Positions 17,807-26,605 of a DNA stretch of 64,000 nucleotides are shown one piece after another. The translations under genes and the position numbers were made by a program. Source of the stretch: Lachnospiraceae bacterium JC7 (GTDB lineage Bacteria > Bacillota > Clostridia > Lachnospirales > Lachnospiraceae); NCBI GenBank assembly GCA_000513555.1, contig ALYD01000005.1, positions 1 through 64,000 of the forward strand, given 5' to 3'. Below the pieces are notes generated by a model. It saw only the letters and a program-made list of their open reading frames with translations, was not told where the DNA came from and searched no databases. Each line of letters opens with the position of its first letter. The first letter of the stretch is position 1.

Positions 17807-18832
17807 TCACTCGTTGCTGCACTTGATGTACTCATCAAGCTTCTTAAGAGCTGAACCGTTGTCTATAAGCTCTGCTGCCAGCTTTACGCCGGAAGCTATG
17901 GAATCTGCCTTGCCGCCCACATAGATAGCTGCTCCGGCGTTAAGGAGGACCGCATTTCTCTTTGTGCCCTTGATCTCGCCATTCAGGATGCCTCTTGTGA
18001 TCTTCGCATTCTCTTCAGCTGTTCCGCCTACGATATCTTCCTTCTTACCTCTCTCAAGGCCGAAATCTTCAGGCTTTATAACTGTGGTTCTGTAATATCC
18101 GTCTCTCAGTTCGCAGACAGTTGTAGGAGCTGATGCGGAGATCTCATCCATTCTGTCCTGACCGTATACAACGAAAGCTCTCTTTACTCCGAGCTTGTCC
18201 AAAACCTTGGCAACAGGCTCTACCAGATACTCGTCGTAAACTCCGAGAAGAAACATGTCAGGGTTTGCAGGATTTGTAAGAGGGCCGAGGATGTTGAAGA
18301 CTGTTCTGAAGCCAAGCTCCTTACGGATAGGTCCTACATACTTCATGGCTGCATGATACTTCTGAGCGAAGAGGAAGCAAATGCCTACATCCTTGAGAAG
18401 CTGCTGTGCCTTTTCTACATCCTGCTGGATATTTACACCGAGAGCCTCCTGGCAGTCAGCTGTTCCTGACAGTGATGATGCCGCGCGATTACCGTGCTTT
18501 GCGACTTTGATGCCTGCTGCAGCTATGACCATGGCTGCTGTGGTTGAAATATTGAAGCTGTGAGCACCGTCTCCGCCTGTTCCTACGATCTCAAGGACTT
18601 CCATACCCGGATGAGGAACCTGTGTGGCCTGATTTCTCATTGCAGCTGCGCAGCCCGAGATCTCGTCTATAGTCTCAGCCTTCGTAGACTTTGTGGAAAG
18701 TGCCGCAAGAAACGCCGCGTTCTGTGTCGGAGTCGTCTGTCCTGTCATGATCTCTGTCATAACCTGATAAGCCTCGTCGTAAGTTAAATCACCTTTTAAA
18801 GTTGCAATCTTTTCAATAGCATTCTTGATCAT
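17807..18832 (-). CDS. trpD: Anthranilate phosphoribosyltransferase
   Basis: A 341-residue enzyme joining anthranilate and PRPP. The PRPP-binding signature [14 protein letters not shown] is near residues 86-99, with [15 protein letters not shown] after it and an N-terminal helical domain. First gene after the Trp T-box leader; AAGGAG lies eight bases before the ATG. No trpE or trpG is in the window, so anthranilate synthase must be encoded elsewhere. Confidence 0.97.
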   Translation of the reverse strand: MIKNAIEKIATLKGDLTYDEAYQVMTEIMTGQTTPTQNAAFLAALSTKSTKAETIDEISGCAAAMRNQATQVPHPGMEVLEIVGTGGDGAHSFNISTTAAMVIAAAGIKVAKHGNRAASSLSGTADCQEALGVNIQQDVEKAQQLLKDVGICFLFAQKYHAAMKYVGPIRKELGFRTVFNILGPLTNPANPDMFLLGVYDEYLVEPVAKVLDKLGVKRAFVVYGQDRMDEISASAPTTVCELRDGYYRTTVIKPEDFGLERGKKEDIVGGTAEENAKITRGILNGEIKGTKRNAVLLNAGAAIYVGGKADSIASGVKLAAELIDNGSALKKLDEYIKCSNE

Positions 18833-18997
18833 TTTGATCTCCTTCCGGGATATACCCTTTTTGAAAAATCATCTCGCCTTGCTTAGAAACTAATCGAAAC
18901 CAGCCACTGGTGTATCCGGCTGTTGCTGTATGAAAGCTTCCTGAGAATCTTTCACAAAAGCCGGGCGGCCTCGGTATTTCCTGTGGAAAAACCGATA

Positions 18998-19354
18998 TAA
19001 AAAAATCCCTGACAAAGTCACTAAAAAGACTTTGTCAGGGACGAATAATCGCGGTGCCACCCTGTTTCACGATAAAAGAATCGTGCGCTTTGCGAGATAC
19101 CAACATATCTCCGACAACTAACGTATGTCTCACGTCACAGGATACTCAGCAGTACTTCGATAAATCACTCGATGTATACAGATCCACATAAAACGAAACA
19201 AATCGATACATCGAAATCCTTTTTTTCTGCTTTTCATTGTGCCCTTAGCGGTCCATTTGCCATGCTGTTTTCTGCCGGATTCTCACCATCGCCGACTCTC
19301 TGTGGGAGCATACATAGTTTAATCTCCGCTTCAACGGTTTAAATTATTAACTTG
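18998..19354 (-). promoter_or_regulatory. Tryptophan T-box riboswitch upstream of trpDFBA
   Basis: Transcribed on the minus strand. The universal T-box AGGGTGGCACCGCG is at 19050-19063. Stem I carries the GAGAGTCGGCGATGGTGAGAA-type AG-bulge and loop segment upstream, and the specifier codon is read as TGG (Trp) at 19253-19255, followed by A. The competing terminator is a perfect 14-bp stem, 19006-19019 / 19028-19041, followed by seven T. Uncharged tRNA-Trp should stabilise the antiterminator and switch on trpD onward. The left limit is the end of the U-run; the right limit is the inferred transcription start. Confidence 0.93.
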
Positions 19355-19360
19355 TTAATT

Positions 19361-19389
19361 ACGATAAAACTTTTGAATAAAAAAGTCAA
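19361..19389 (-). promoter_or_regulatory. Promoter of the trp T-box leader
   Basis: Minus strand: -35 TTGACT (19384-19389), 17-bp spacer, -10 TATCGT (19361-19366), placing the start just before the T-box stem I. Confidence 0.65.
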
Positions 19390-19477
19390 TCGCATTTCCT
19401 TAACTCAGGATGCTGAAATTTTATATCAACGATAACCTTCGATTTATATTTTCATAATATTTTCATCTGCTCATTAT

Positions 19478-19516
19478 CAAAAAAACCGTATCCCTTATAA
19501 ATAAAGAGATACGGTT
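19478..19516 (-). terminator. Terminator after the zinc-ribbon gene
   Basis: Stem 19484-19492 / 19508-19516 (9 bp) with minus-strand run of seven T. Insulates the trp T-box promoter from upstream transcription. Confidence 0.8.
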
Positions 19517-19556
19517 CAGCAATTATAAATCAGCCTATGAAATTACATCGGATTAA

Positions 19557-20201
19557 TCAAAGTCCCTTTGATCTGTTGTAAGCTGCACAGATAGCATTGG
19601 TGTTCTTGATGATAATGTTCCATGCGATTATCGGACCAAGACCGCAGAGGAATGAACCTAAAACTGTCCATAAAAGAATAGTTGTACCATTCTCCTGGAA
19701 ATTCATGCCATAGCGTGGAGCGTTGTTTGCAAGTCTGTTTCCGAGACAATACTGCCAGTACCATCCGTAGATACCGCAGGTAATGACTGAAAGAAGGATA
19801 TACTTTACGATACCAGCTGTCTCTTCTCCGTCTCCTGCCATCGCGATGTTCACATCCTGAATAAGCTTATATAAGAAGTAAATTGAATAAATACCGCAGG
19901 TTACGATAGAAAGAATGATATACATCCATATACTTCTGTCTTCCTTGAGACTTCCACCTGTATATGGGCCTCCGTAATTTCCATTGTTTCCGTTGTAGGT
20001 TCCGTTATTACCGTTGAAACCATTGGCAACATCCTGAGCAGCATTACGAAGTTCATTCTCAGCGTTGTTGAATGCGCTGTTAGCCGCGTTTACTGCACCC
20101 TGTCCGAGATCCTTTAAATTCACTGAATTGGCAGGTTCTCCGCAAACCGGACAGAACTTTGTGTCATCCGGCATCTCTGTACCACATTTTTTGCAAAACA
20201 T
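19557..20201 (-). CDS. Zinc-ribbon DUF4234-type membrane protein
   Basis: A 214-residue protein. Residues 1-22 form a zinc ribbon (MFCKKCGTEMPDDTKFCPVCG). A linker with Asn/Ala-rich helix and a low-complexity NGNNG/TYNGNNGNYGG stretch leads to about three to four membrane segments with the repeated VTCGIYSIYFLYKL and VITCGIYGWYWQY pattern, typical of DUF4234-like proteins. The function of these is unknown. The ATG at 20201 has GAGGGG seven bases upstream and puts the first zinc Cys at residue 3; the longer frame to 20291 lacks a good site. It sits between trpC and the trp T-box but is separated from both by terminators. Confidence 0.8.
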   Translation of the reverse strand: MFCKKCGTEMPDDTKFCPVCGEPANSVNLKDLGQGAVNAANSAFNNAENELRNAAQDVANGFNGNNGTYNGNNGNYGGPYTGGSLKEDRSIWMYIILSIVTCGIYSIYFLYKLIQDVNIAMAGDGEETAGIVKYILLSVITCGIYGWYWQYCLGNRLANNAPRYGMNFQENGTTILLWTVLGSFLCGLGPIIAWNIIIKNTNAICAAYNRSKGL

Positions 20202-20335
20202 ATTTTGCCCCCTCGTTACGTTTTCTGAGTATTCAGAAAATATTTTTTTCATCATATAGTATATCACAGTATATCCACGGTGAATCAGCAATTTTCTGAA
20301 GTAAGTCTTACAGCTGATTAATTAAAATGAGAACA

Positions 20336-20398
20336 AAAAGTCAGAATTTTAACAATACTGCATCATGCAGTGAATTGCCGAATTCTGACTTTTTTTTT
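20336..20398 (-). terminator. Bidirectional-looking terminator after trpC
   Basis: Outer stem roughly 20336-20348 / 20380-20392 flanked by A-rich and T-rich ends, with an inner CTGCATCATGCAG hairpin. Works for trpC on the minus strand; the plus strand also has a run of nine T. Confidence 0.75.
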
Positions 20399-20439
20399 AC
20401 CCGATCAGTTTTTAAATTCCGGTGTATATGTATGCTCTC

Positions 20440-21249
20440 TCAGCTGACGATCTTTTCCACGAAGGGACCGAACTTCAGCTCATCAAGCATAGCTTTCTTG
20501 TCCTGAGCTCTCATGAGGGTCTCACCGATGAGCACGCCGTTAACATTGCCCTCCTCAAGCATCTCTATATCCTCATGACTCTTTATACCGCTTTCTGCAA
20601 TGAAAAGTATATCCTCCGGTACATCCTTTCTCAGTTTAATGCTGTTATGGATATCTACTGTGAAATCCTTCAGATTACGATTGTTGACGCCTATGATCCT
20701 GGCTCCGGCACGGACAGCTTTTTTCACCTCATCCTCATCGTGAGCCTCACAGATGGCAGAAAGCCCGAGACTATCTGCTATTTTGATATATTCTCTCATA
20801 GTCTCCTCATCGAGGAGGGCACATATGAGCAATATGATCTGGGCGCCGAGAACCTTGGCCTCATAGATCATGTAGGAATCAATGGTGAAATCCTTTCTCA
20901 GACACGGAAGCTTGACCGTCTCTGCGATCTGGCGGAGATACTCATTACTACCCTTGAACCACTTAGGCTCTGTGAGCACAGAAATAGCTGAAGCGCCTGC
21001 CTTCTCGTACTCATATGCTATCTTAAGATATGGAAAATCTACCGCAATAAGGCCCTTTGACGGTGAAGCCTTTTTACATTCACAGATAAAACTGATCCCC
21101 GGTTCCTTCAATGCTTTCTCGAAGGGAAAGCCTGTATTGCAGTTCATGTTCTCTGCTCTCTGCTTCATTTCCTGCGGAGAAATGATTTTCTTTGCCTTTT
21201 CCACTCGCTTTCTCGTATGTTCAGCGATGTCTTCAAGAATATTAGTCAT
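20440..21249 (-). CDS. trpC: Indole-3-glycerol phosphate synthase
   Basis: A 269-residue TIM barrel of normal length. Seen: FICECKKASPSKG (catalytic Lys region), ISVLTEPKWFKGS, PCLRKDFTIDSYMI, GVNNRNLKDFTVD and IAESGIKSHEDI, all canonical. It closes the indole ring in tryptophan synthesis. It is separated from trpDFBA by about 1.6 kb with its own terminator and no T-box, so it may be expressed differently from the other trp genes. GGGAG precedes the ATG. Confidence 0.97.
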   Translation of the reverse strand: MTNILEDIAEHTRKRVEKAKKIISPQEMKQRAENMNCNTGFPFEKALKEPGISFICECKKASPSKGLIAVDFPYLKIAYEYEKAGASAISVLTEPKWFKGSNEYLRQIAETVKLPCLRKDFTIDSYMIYEAKVLGAQIILLICALLDEETMREYIKIADSLGLSAICEAHDEDEVKKAVRAGARIIGVNNRNLKDFTVDIHNSIKLRKDVPEDILFIAESGIKSHEDIEMLEEGNVNGVLIGETLMRAQDKKAMLDELKFGPFVEKIVS

Positions 21250-21348
21250 GGTCTTATTCTCCCCTATACTGATTTATCACGACATGGCTATAACTTTACA
21301 TAATTTTATATGAGCATCGTATCACAGGGAGTTATGATTGTAATCTAT

Positions 21349-21384
21349 CAAAAAGGACTATCTGTTATAACAAACAGATAGTCC
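21349..21384 (-). terminator. Terminator after the VOC-family gene
   Basis: Perfect 12-bp stem 21355-21366 / 21373-21384 with minus-strand TTTTTTGA tail. Confidence 0.85.
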
Positions 21385-21440
21385 CTTCGAAGCTTTTGTA
21401 TTTGATTTTGTAATATTTGCCGAATCACATATAATCCATG

Positions 21441-21821
21441 TCACTGATCTTCTTTTCTGATATGCTGTGTGAGCTGAATGGAAAAACCGCTTGCCGAAAT
21501 CATAAGACATGATTTAGCATGCTCAGATTCAACTGCATGATCCTCACCTGTAGCGTTCTTGAAACCGTGATCCTTCAGGAATGCATAAGCTTCATCAAAG
21601 TCACGAACGTTCATACGCATGGTAGTGATGTCCTTATCAGCATGGATCTGAGCAACATCAAGACAGAATCCATTAGCATCCTTCATACGCACACTGGTGA
21701 TGCCTTTGTTATCAATATTATCAACTGTATGGCGTCTCTCAAATCCCATCTCTTCGAAAAGCTTGATGATATCCTCAGAATGTGATGAAAGAATCATAGG
21801 ATTAAAGGTTGTTATCTGCAT
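21441..21821 (-). CDS. VOC (glyoxalase / bleomycin-resistance fold) family protein
   Basis: A 126-residue cytoplasmic protein with the VOC two-motif layout: a first beta-alpha unit ending SEDIIKLFEEMGFERRHTV, then MRMNVRDFDEAYAFLKDHGFKN, typical of the second half of these folds. Metal-ligand positions are not obvious. Substrate unknown. Monocistronic, with its own terminator, divergent from the chemoreceptor. Confidence 0.7.
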   Translation of the reverse strand: MQITTFNPMILSSHSEDIIKLFEEMGFERRHTVDNIDNKGITSVRMKDANGFCLDVAQIHADKDITTMRMNVRDFDEAYAFLKDHGFKNATGEDHAVESEHAKSCLMISASGFSIQLTQHIRKEDQ

Positions 21822-22168
21822 ATTTGTTCCTCCTGATTTATAAAATCTACATTTTACAGAGAAAGTCGGCGGCTTCTATGTGAGTATAAGCAGCATAACC
21901 CATATCTCAGAAAAATAATCTGTTATTCAATTTTAAACAGCGTTCTCCGGTCCGGATTATAAAGTATCGAGAACCCGTTCATCTTACTCACCGATAGCGC
22001 CACCACACACATTCATGTGCAATTTGTATCCGGATCTTATTGCAGATCAGGCTAATTAAATCTTATTTATATTCTGTATGAGCCGAAGAAAATAGTGTTC
22101 TGAAGAAACTATTTTGAGAGTTTCAATTTGTTTAAGTCCGGTAACAATAAGCGAAAGGAATCCGAGCC
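21822..22168. other. Intergenic region between divergent VOC and chemoreceptor genes
   Basis: About 350 bp expected to hold both divergent promoters. I saw an AGCGAAAGGAATCC ribosome site before the chemoreceptor ATG but no clear flagellar sigma promoter; a partial GCCGAAGA element at about 22082 lacks a correctly spaced TAAA. No ORF or riboswitch was recognised. Confidence 0.4.
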
Positions 22169-24298
22169 ATGAAAGAAAAACCGTCACCCAAAAAAGGTTA
22201 TGCGCCAAAAAACTGGCTTAAAAACCTGCGGTTAAACACCCGTCTTAGTCTCATCATAGGTGTTTTTACACTGTTCATTTTCATTCTGTTGAATATAGTC
22301 GTTAACAGACTGTTTACCAATGTCATGAATCGCATGACCAGCCGTGGCATTCAGGATATCTGCGCAAAAAATGTAGGCGATATACGTTCTATAGTGGAAA
22401 GAAATGATGTTCTGGCGAAGCCCCTGGTGGAATCAGTTAAAACCATGCTGGAAAAGGTTGACGATGGAGAAAAGCTTTATCCCAGTATCGTTGATCCAAG
22501 CGTCAATCTTACAGAAATTCGCGCTGACGAGGAAACCGTTATCAAAAATGATCTTTGGGCTATCGTTAATTCCAACGAAAACATAGAGGGCGCGGGTGTA
22601 TTTTTTAATCAGAATATGTTCACCGAGGATATCCCTTACTATGAGCCCTTCGTCACCAGGGATGATCTGGTGAATCAGACTGTCGGAACACTATCCTATG
22701 ATCTTTTTAAAGATATGGACTATTTTACCAGATCAGGTTCCCTGAATCAGACTATTTACGGTATTCCATTTAAGAGTGATGTTACAGGAAATATGATCAT
22801 ACCTGCTGCATATCCTATCGTTGTGGATGACACGTTTGTTGGTATTGTGTGCATTGATATCTCCACGAAGATATTTGATTCCATGCTTGTAGACGACCGG
22901 GATACCTATGAAACTCTTACTGTAGAGCTTGATACCGGGGATCAGTACGTAGTTTATTCAAACAACAAAGATTCCGAAGGAAAGCATTTCTCGGATCTGC
23001 TCCCTCCCGCATCCGTAGAATTCTATAAAAAAATGTTCGGAGCCGGAAAGGCATTCATGCGTGAAAACACAGGTGTTCGCCGTTACTATACTCCTGTATC
23101 GGTTGGCGGTGAGACCTGGTGGGTACATACAGCAGTTACCGTTGAAGAGCTGATGAGGGATATCAACCAGCTCACCTTCACGCTGACCATCATACAGATG
23201 GTTGCACTTATACTTCTTCTTGTACTGCTTTCCTTCCTTCTCAGAAGATCCCTTAAGCCTCTGGAAGACCTGGCAGTCATCGCCGATAATGTTTCAAACG
23301 GTGTATTAAAAGCCGAAGTGAACTACAGTTATAACGATGAGATCGGGCATCTTGCCAACAGCATGCAAAACATGATTTCCAGATTCCGTAATATCATTGA
23401 AAACCTTGGAAATAAGCTTCATGAAATGTCTAACGGAAATCTTCAGATTGAAAATCATGAAACAGATATATTTGTCGGAGATTTTTTACCTCTGCTTCAG
23501 TCCATGGATGTCATAACAGAAAAACTGAATGCCACTATGATTGACATTCGTAAGGCTTCTCTCAGGGTCAATGAAAGCTCTGATCAGGTTGCATCCGGCG
23601 CCCAGGCTCTTGCACAGGGAGCTACGGAACAGGCATCCTCCGTTGAAGATCTTACAAATGAAATGCAGAAGATCAACGAAGGCATCAGCAAGACTTCTGA
23701 AAAAACCATACATGCCAATAATTTGAGCCGTGAAGGAAGCTCAGCGGTTGATGAATCCAATAAGCGTATGGAAGAGCTCACACAGGCTATGAATGCCATT
23801 ATGGCGAAATCCAAAGAAATCGGTGCCATCATTAAGACTATCGATTCCATTGCCTTCCAGACCAATATACTTGCTTTGAATGCTTCTGTTGAGGCCGCAA
23901 GAGCGGGTGTTGCAGGAAAGGGCTTTGCCGTGGTCGCAGATGAGGTCGGTAATCTGGCACATAAATCAGCTGAAGCTGCAAAGTCTACCGCAAGCCTCAT
24001 TCAGGATGCTTTGGATGCTATAGAGCGTGGCGGCGAGATAACAAAGATAACAGCAGAATCACTCATGCGAGCTGCTGAAAGCACAGATCAGGTTACTGTT
24101 CTGATTGATGAAATAGCTGTTGCCATGAATGAGCAGACTACTGCAGTTAACAAAGTCTCCCAGGGACTCGGAAACATTTCTTCTGTTGTACAGACCAATT
24201 CGGCAACATCGGAGGAAAGTGCAGCAGCTTCAAATGAGCTCAGTAATCAGGCAAGTCAGATGAATCAGCTGATTGAAAGATTCCGTTTAAAGGGATGA
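22169..24298 (+). CDS. Methyl-accepting chemotaxis protein
   Basis: A 709-residue transmembrane receptor. Cytoplasmic basic start, TM1 at about residues 26-48, an extracellular sensor of about 280 residues likely of the dCache type (DLWAIVNSNENIEGAGVFF, IVCIDISTKIFD), TM2 at about 340-362 (TIIQMVALILLLVLLSFLL), HAMP (LKPLEDLAVIADNVSNG), and a long helical signalling domain whose tip is TIDSIAFQTNILALNASVEAARAG, the CheA/CheW contact. It points to a motile organism. No che genes are next to it. A terminator hairpin follows. Confidence 0.95.
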   Translation: MKEKPSPKKGYAPKNWLKNLRLNTRLSLIIGVFTLFIFILLNIVVNRLFTNVMNRMTSRGIQDICAKNVGDIRSIVERNDVLAKPLVESVKTMLEKVDDGEKLYPSIVDPSVNLTEIRADEETVIKNDLWAIVNSNENIEGAGVFFNQNMFTEDIPYYEPFVTRDDLVNQTVGTLSYDLFKDMDYFTRSGSLNQTIYGIPFKSDVTGNMIIPAAYPIVVDDTFVGIVCIDISTKIFDSMLVDDRDTYETLTVELDTGDQYVVYSNNKDSEGKHFSDLLPPASVEFYKKMFGAGKAFMRENTGVRRYYTPVSVGGETWWVHTAVTVEELMRDINQLTFTLTIIQMVALILLLVLLSFLLRRSLKPLEDLAVIADNVSNGVLKAEVNYSYNDEIGHLANSMQNMISRFRNIIENLGNKLHEMSNGNLQIENHETDIFVGDFLPLLQSMDVITEKLNATMIDIRKASLRVNESSDQVASGAQALAQGATEQASSVEDLTNEMQKINEGISKTSEKTIHANNLSREGSSAVDESNKRMEELTQAMNAIMAKSKEIGAIIKTIDSIAFQTNILALNASVEAARAGVAGKGFAVVADEVGNLAHKSAEAAKSTASLIQDALDAIERGGEITKITAESLMRAAESTDQVTVLIDEIAVAMNEQTTAVNKVSQGLGNISSVVQTNSATSEESAAASNELSNQASQMNQLIERFRLKG

Positions 24299-24372
24299 AT
24301 TGATAAGCAGAATTAACCGGCGCTTTTATTTCAAAAATTTCGAGTGTTTACTCATTTATGAGGGATGCTTTC

Positions 24373-24412
24373 AAAGGAGAGTGAAGGAAACTGTCACTCT
24401 CCTTTCTTCATC
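24373..24412 (+). terminator. Terminator after the chemoreceptor gene
   Basis: Perfect 12-bp stem 24373-24384 / 24394-24405, then a weak T-rich tail (CTTCATCTTT). Confidence 0.65.
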
Positions 24413-24481
24413 TTTAATTTATAGTCTTTTTAATCAGGTAGTACAGCTTATCTTAAGCTATTGTACAAGTAGACAAAAATA

Positions 24482-24495
24482 GTGAACCGGTTTAC
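24482..24495 (+). promoter_or_regulatory. LacI-family operator-like palindrome
   Basis: GTGAACCGGTTTAC, palindromic around a central CG with one mismatched pair, 125 bp upstream of the gluconate dehydrogenase-like gene. Shape fits a LacI/GalR-type operator. Confidence 0.6.
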
Positions 24496-24514
24496 AACAC
24501 TTTTCACAAAGTTT

Positions 24515-24528
24515 TGAAATCGCTTTCA
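24515..24528 (+). promoter_or_regulatory. cre-like catabolite control site
   Basis: TGAAATCGCTTTCA matches the consensus TGWAANCGNTNWCA at every fixed position. It lies 17 bp upstream of the -35 element of the next gene, a placement compatible with CcpA-type control. Confidence 0.65.
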
Positions 24529-24545
24529 TTTTTGCCCCGAACCCC

Positions 24546-24574
24546 TTGAATCGGCATTGTGAATAATCTATCAT
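24546..24574 (+). promoter_or_regulatory. Promoter of the gluconate 5-dehydrogenase-like gene
   Basis: -35 TTGAAT (24546-24551), 17-bp spacer, -10 TATCAT (24569-24574). AAGGAG follows at 24593-24598 before the ATG at 24607. Confidence 0.65.
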
Positions 24575-24606
24575 TAATTAAGATTTAAAAAAAAGGAGAT
24601 AATATC

Positions 24607-25479
24607 ATGGCAGGAATTTTGGATAAATTCAGACTCGACGGCAAAGTTGCATGGGTAACCGGCGCTTCTTACGGACTGGGACTTGCTTATGCAAAGGCAT
24701 TTGCAGAAGCCGGCGCAAAGAAGATCGTTTTCAATGATATCAATCAGGAGCTCGTTGACAGAGGTCTCGCCGAGTACAAGAAGGCAGGAATCGACGCTTA
24801 CGGTGCAGTTTGTGACGTTACAGACGAGGAGCAGGTCAATGCTTTCGTAAAGACTGTTGAAGAGAAATTCGGCGGCGTTGATATCCTCGTAAATAACGCA
24901 GGAATCATCAAGAGAATCCCTATGACAGAAATGACAAAGCAGCAGTGGGATCAGGTCATCAATGTTGACCTTACAGGTCCTTTCCTCTGCTCAAAGGCTG
25001 TTCTTCCTGGAATGATCGCAAAAAAAGCCGGAAAAATCATCAACGCATGTTCTATGATGTCAGAGCTTGGACGTGAGACAGTATCTGCATACGCTGCGGC
25101 AAAGGGCGGTCTCAAAATGCTCACAAAGAATGTATGCTCAGAGTACGGTCAGTACAACATTCAGTGCAACGCTATCGGACCTGGATATATCGCTACTCCT
25201 CAGACAGCTGCTCTTCGTGAGAAGCAGGCTGATGGTTCCATGGCACCATTCGATCGTTTCATCCGTTCAAAGACACCTGCACAGAGATGGGGCGAGACAG
25301 AGGATCTTCAGGGTCTTGCTGTATTCCTTGCTTCACCTGCATCTGACTTCATCAACGGACAGGTGGTTTACATCGATGGCGGTATCCTCGCTTATATCGG
25401 TCAGGATCCGAGCCAGCTGGATGAATCCAAGTTCCAGGAAGTCACAGGCGTTGAGGATGTCAATGTAGTTGATAAGTAA
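24607..25479 (+). CDS. SDR dehydrogenase, gluconate 5-dehydrogenase-like
   Basis: A 290-residue short-chain dehydrogenase. NAD(P) site VTGASYGLGLAYAKA (about residues 18-32), LVNNAGI, and catalytic Ser-Tyr-Lys in NACSMMSELG...VSAYAAAKGG. The sequence, including RIPMTEMTKQQWDQVINVDLTG and TPAQRWGETEDLQGLAVFLASPASDFINGQ, is of the gluconate 5-dehydrogenase / 2-deoxygluconate 3-dehydrogenase branch, so it likely handles a keto-sugar acid. It has a C-terminal extension of about 30 acidic residues. Upstream LacI-like and cre-like operators agree with sugar-dependent expression. Codons are strongly biased (GGA/GGC, AAG), suggesting high expression. Confidence 0.85.
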   Translation: MAGILDKFRLDGKVAWVTGASYGLGLAYAKAFAEAGAKKIVFNDINQELVDRGLAEYKKAGIDAYGAVCDVTDEEQVNAFVKTVEEKFGGVDILVNNAGIIKRIPMTEMTKQQWDQVINVDLTGPFLCSKAVLPGMIAKKAGKIINACSMMSELGRETVSAYAAAKGGLKMLTKNVCSEYGQYNIQCNAIGPGYIATPQTAALREKQADGSMAPFDRFIRSKTPAQRWGETEDLQGLAVFLASPASDFINGQVVYIDGGILAYIGQDPSQLDESKFQEVTGVEDVNVVDK

Positions 25480-25544
25480 GCATTAAACATACTGACATTA
25501 AATATATAGTTTAAAAATAATCCCCCTGATTTATGACGAAATAA

Positions 25545-25574
25545 AGCTCCCGCTTTCAACTGCGGGAGCTTTTT
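25545..25574 (+). terminator. Terminator after the gluconate dehydrogenase-like gene
   Basis: Perfect stem 25545-25553 / 25562-25570, then TTTTTG. Confidence 0.85.
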
Positions 25575-25588
25575 GATTTATCAGAGAT

Positions 25589-26401
25589 TTACAGGGCATG
25601 ACCACCGGACACTTTTATCACCTGTCCGGTAAGGAATCTTGCCTGCTCACTTGCAAGGAACAGAATTGATTCCGCAATATCCTCCGGCTGTATCAGTTTC
25701 CCCATAGGTATGAGGGGAATAACCGCTTTTTCCAGATCCTCGTCTATCCATCCTGTCTGAGTTGGTCCCGGTGCAACACAATTGACTGTGATTCCATACT
25801 TCGCAACTTCCATGGCGATACTCCGGGTAAGGGCCTCCAATGTTGCTTTACTTGCACCATAAGTGATCTGCCCTGCAAAGACCTGTGACGAATCTGTCGA
25901 AAAATTGATGATCCTTCCGTAATCGCCACGTTGTCTTATGAACTCTCTTATCATCAGGATAGTTCCGCGTACATTTACTGCAAATGTATCGTCTATAACA
26001 GTCCTGGTGATGGCCTCTATAGTATCTATTCCATCCATGTTACCATCTGCGGCATTGTTGACAAGAATATCTACTCTCCCGTATCGCTTAATCACCTCAG
26101 CATAAATTTCCTTTACGGAATCTTCATCACTGATGTCACTTTCCATCATGATATAATCCGCGTTCATTTCCATAAGCTTACGTTCAACGTTTTCCGCATC
26201 ACCGGCATTGGCAGCAAAATATCTGTCCGGACCGTTTTTATCAGTTTTTTCTTTATCATACTTCCGGGAGATCCTCTTATATACCAGTCCAAGCTTTGCC
26301 CCCTCCCTGGCAAAAGCAAATGCAGTTGCCGCACCTATTCCCTGAGGGTTATTTACACCGGTAACTATCACTACTCTGTCTTTTAAGCCGTAATCAACCA
26401 T
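25589..26401 (-). CDS. SDR family oxidoreductase
   Basis: A 270-residue short-chain dehydrogenase. Cofactor loop VTGVNNPQGIGAATAFAFA is a variant of TGxxxGIG with an insert, as in enoyl-ACP reductase-like and related SDRs; LVNNAADGN, catalytic Ser in NFSTDSSQ and YxxxK in YGASKAT; end FLTGQVIKVSGGHAL. Substrate unknown. The ATG at 26401 has GGGAG five bases upstream; a TTG at 26422 would add seven residues including the ribosome site and is unlikely. Confidence 0.8.
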   Translation of the reverse strand: MVDYGLKDRVVIVTGVNNPQGIGAATAFAFAREGAKLGLVYKRISRKYDKEKTDKNGPDRYFAANAGDAENVERKLMEMNADYIMMESDISDEDSVKEIYAEVIKRYGRVDILVNNAADGNMDGIDTIEAITRTVIDDTFAVNVRGTILMIREFIRQRGDYGRIINFSTDSSQVFAGQITYGASKATLEALTRSIAMEVAKYGITVNCVAPGPTQTGWIDEDLEKAVIPLIPMGKLIQPEDIAESILFLASEQARFLTGQVIKVSGGHAL

Positions 26402-26605
26402 ACGATCTCCCTTTGATTTCAAAAATTCACTTAATTATCCTTTACAGATACTTTATCATAAAACATGGCTTATGAAGCAATGTTTATGGCTTTTCCTGTC
26501 CATGACTCTGAAGGTCATTCTCTTTGTTCATCACCGACACAGTATCATGAGATAAAATAAACTCTGATCAGTTCACACAATCAGCTAAAATTCACACTGA
26601 TAATG

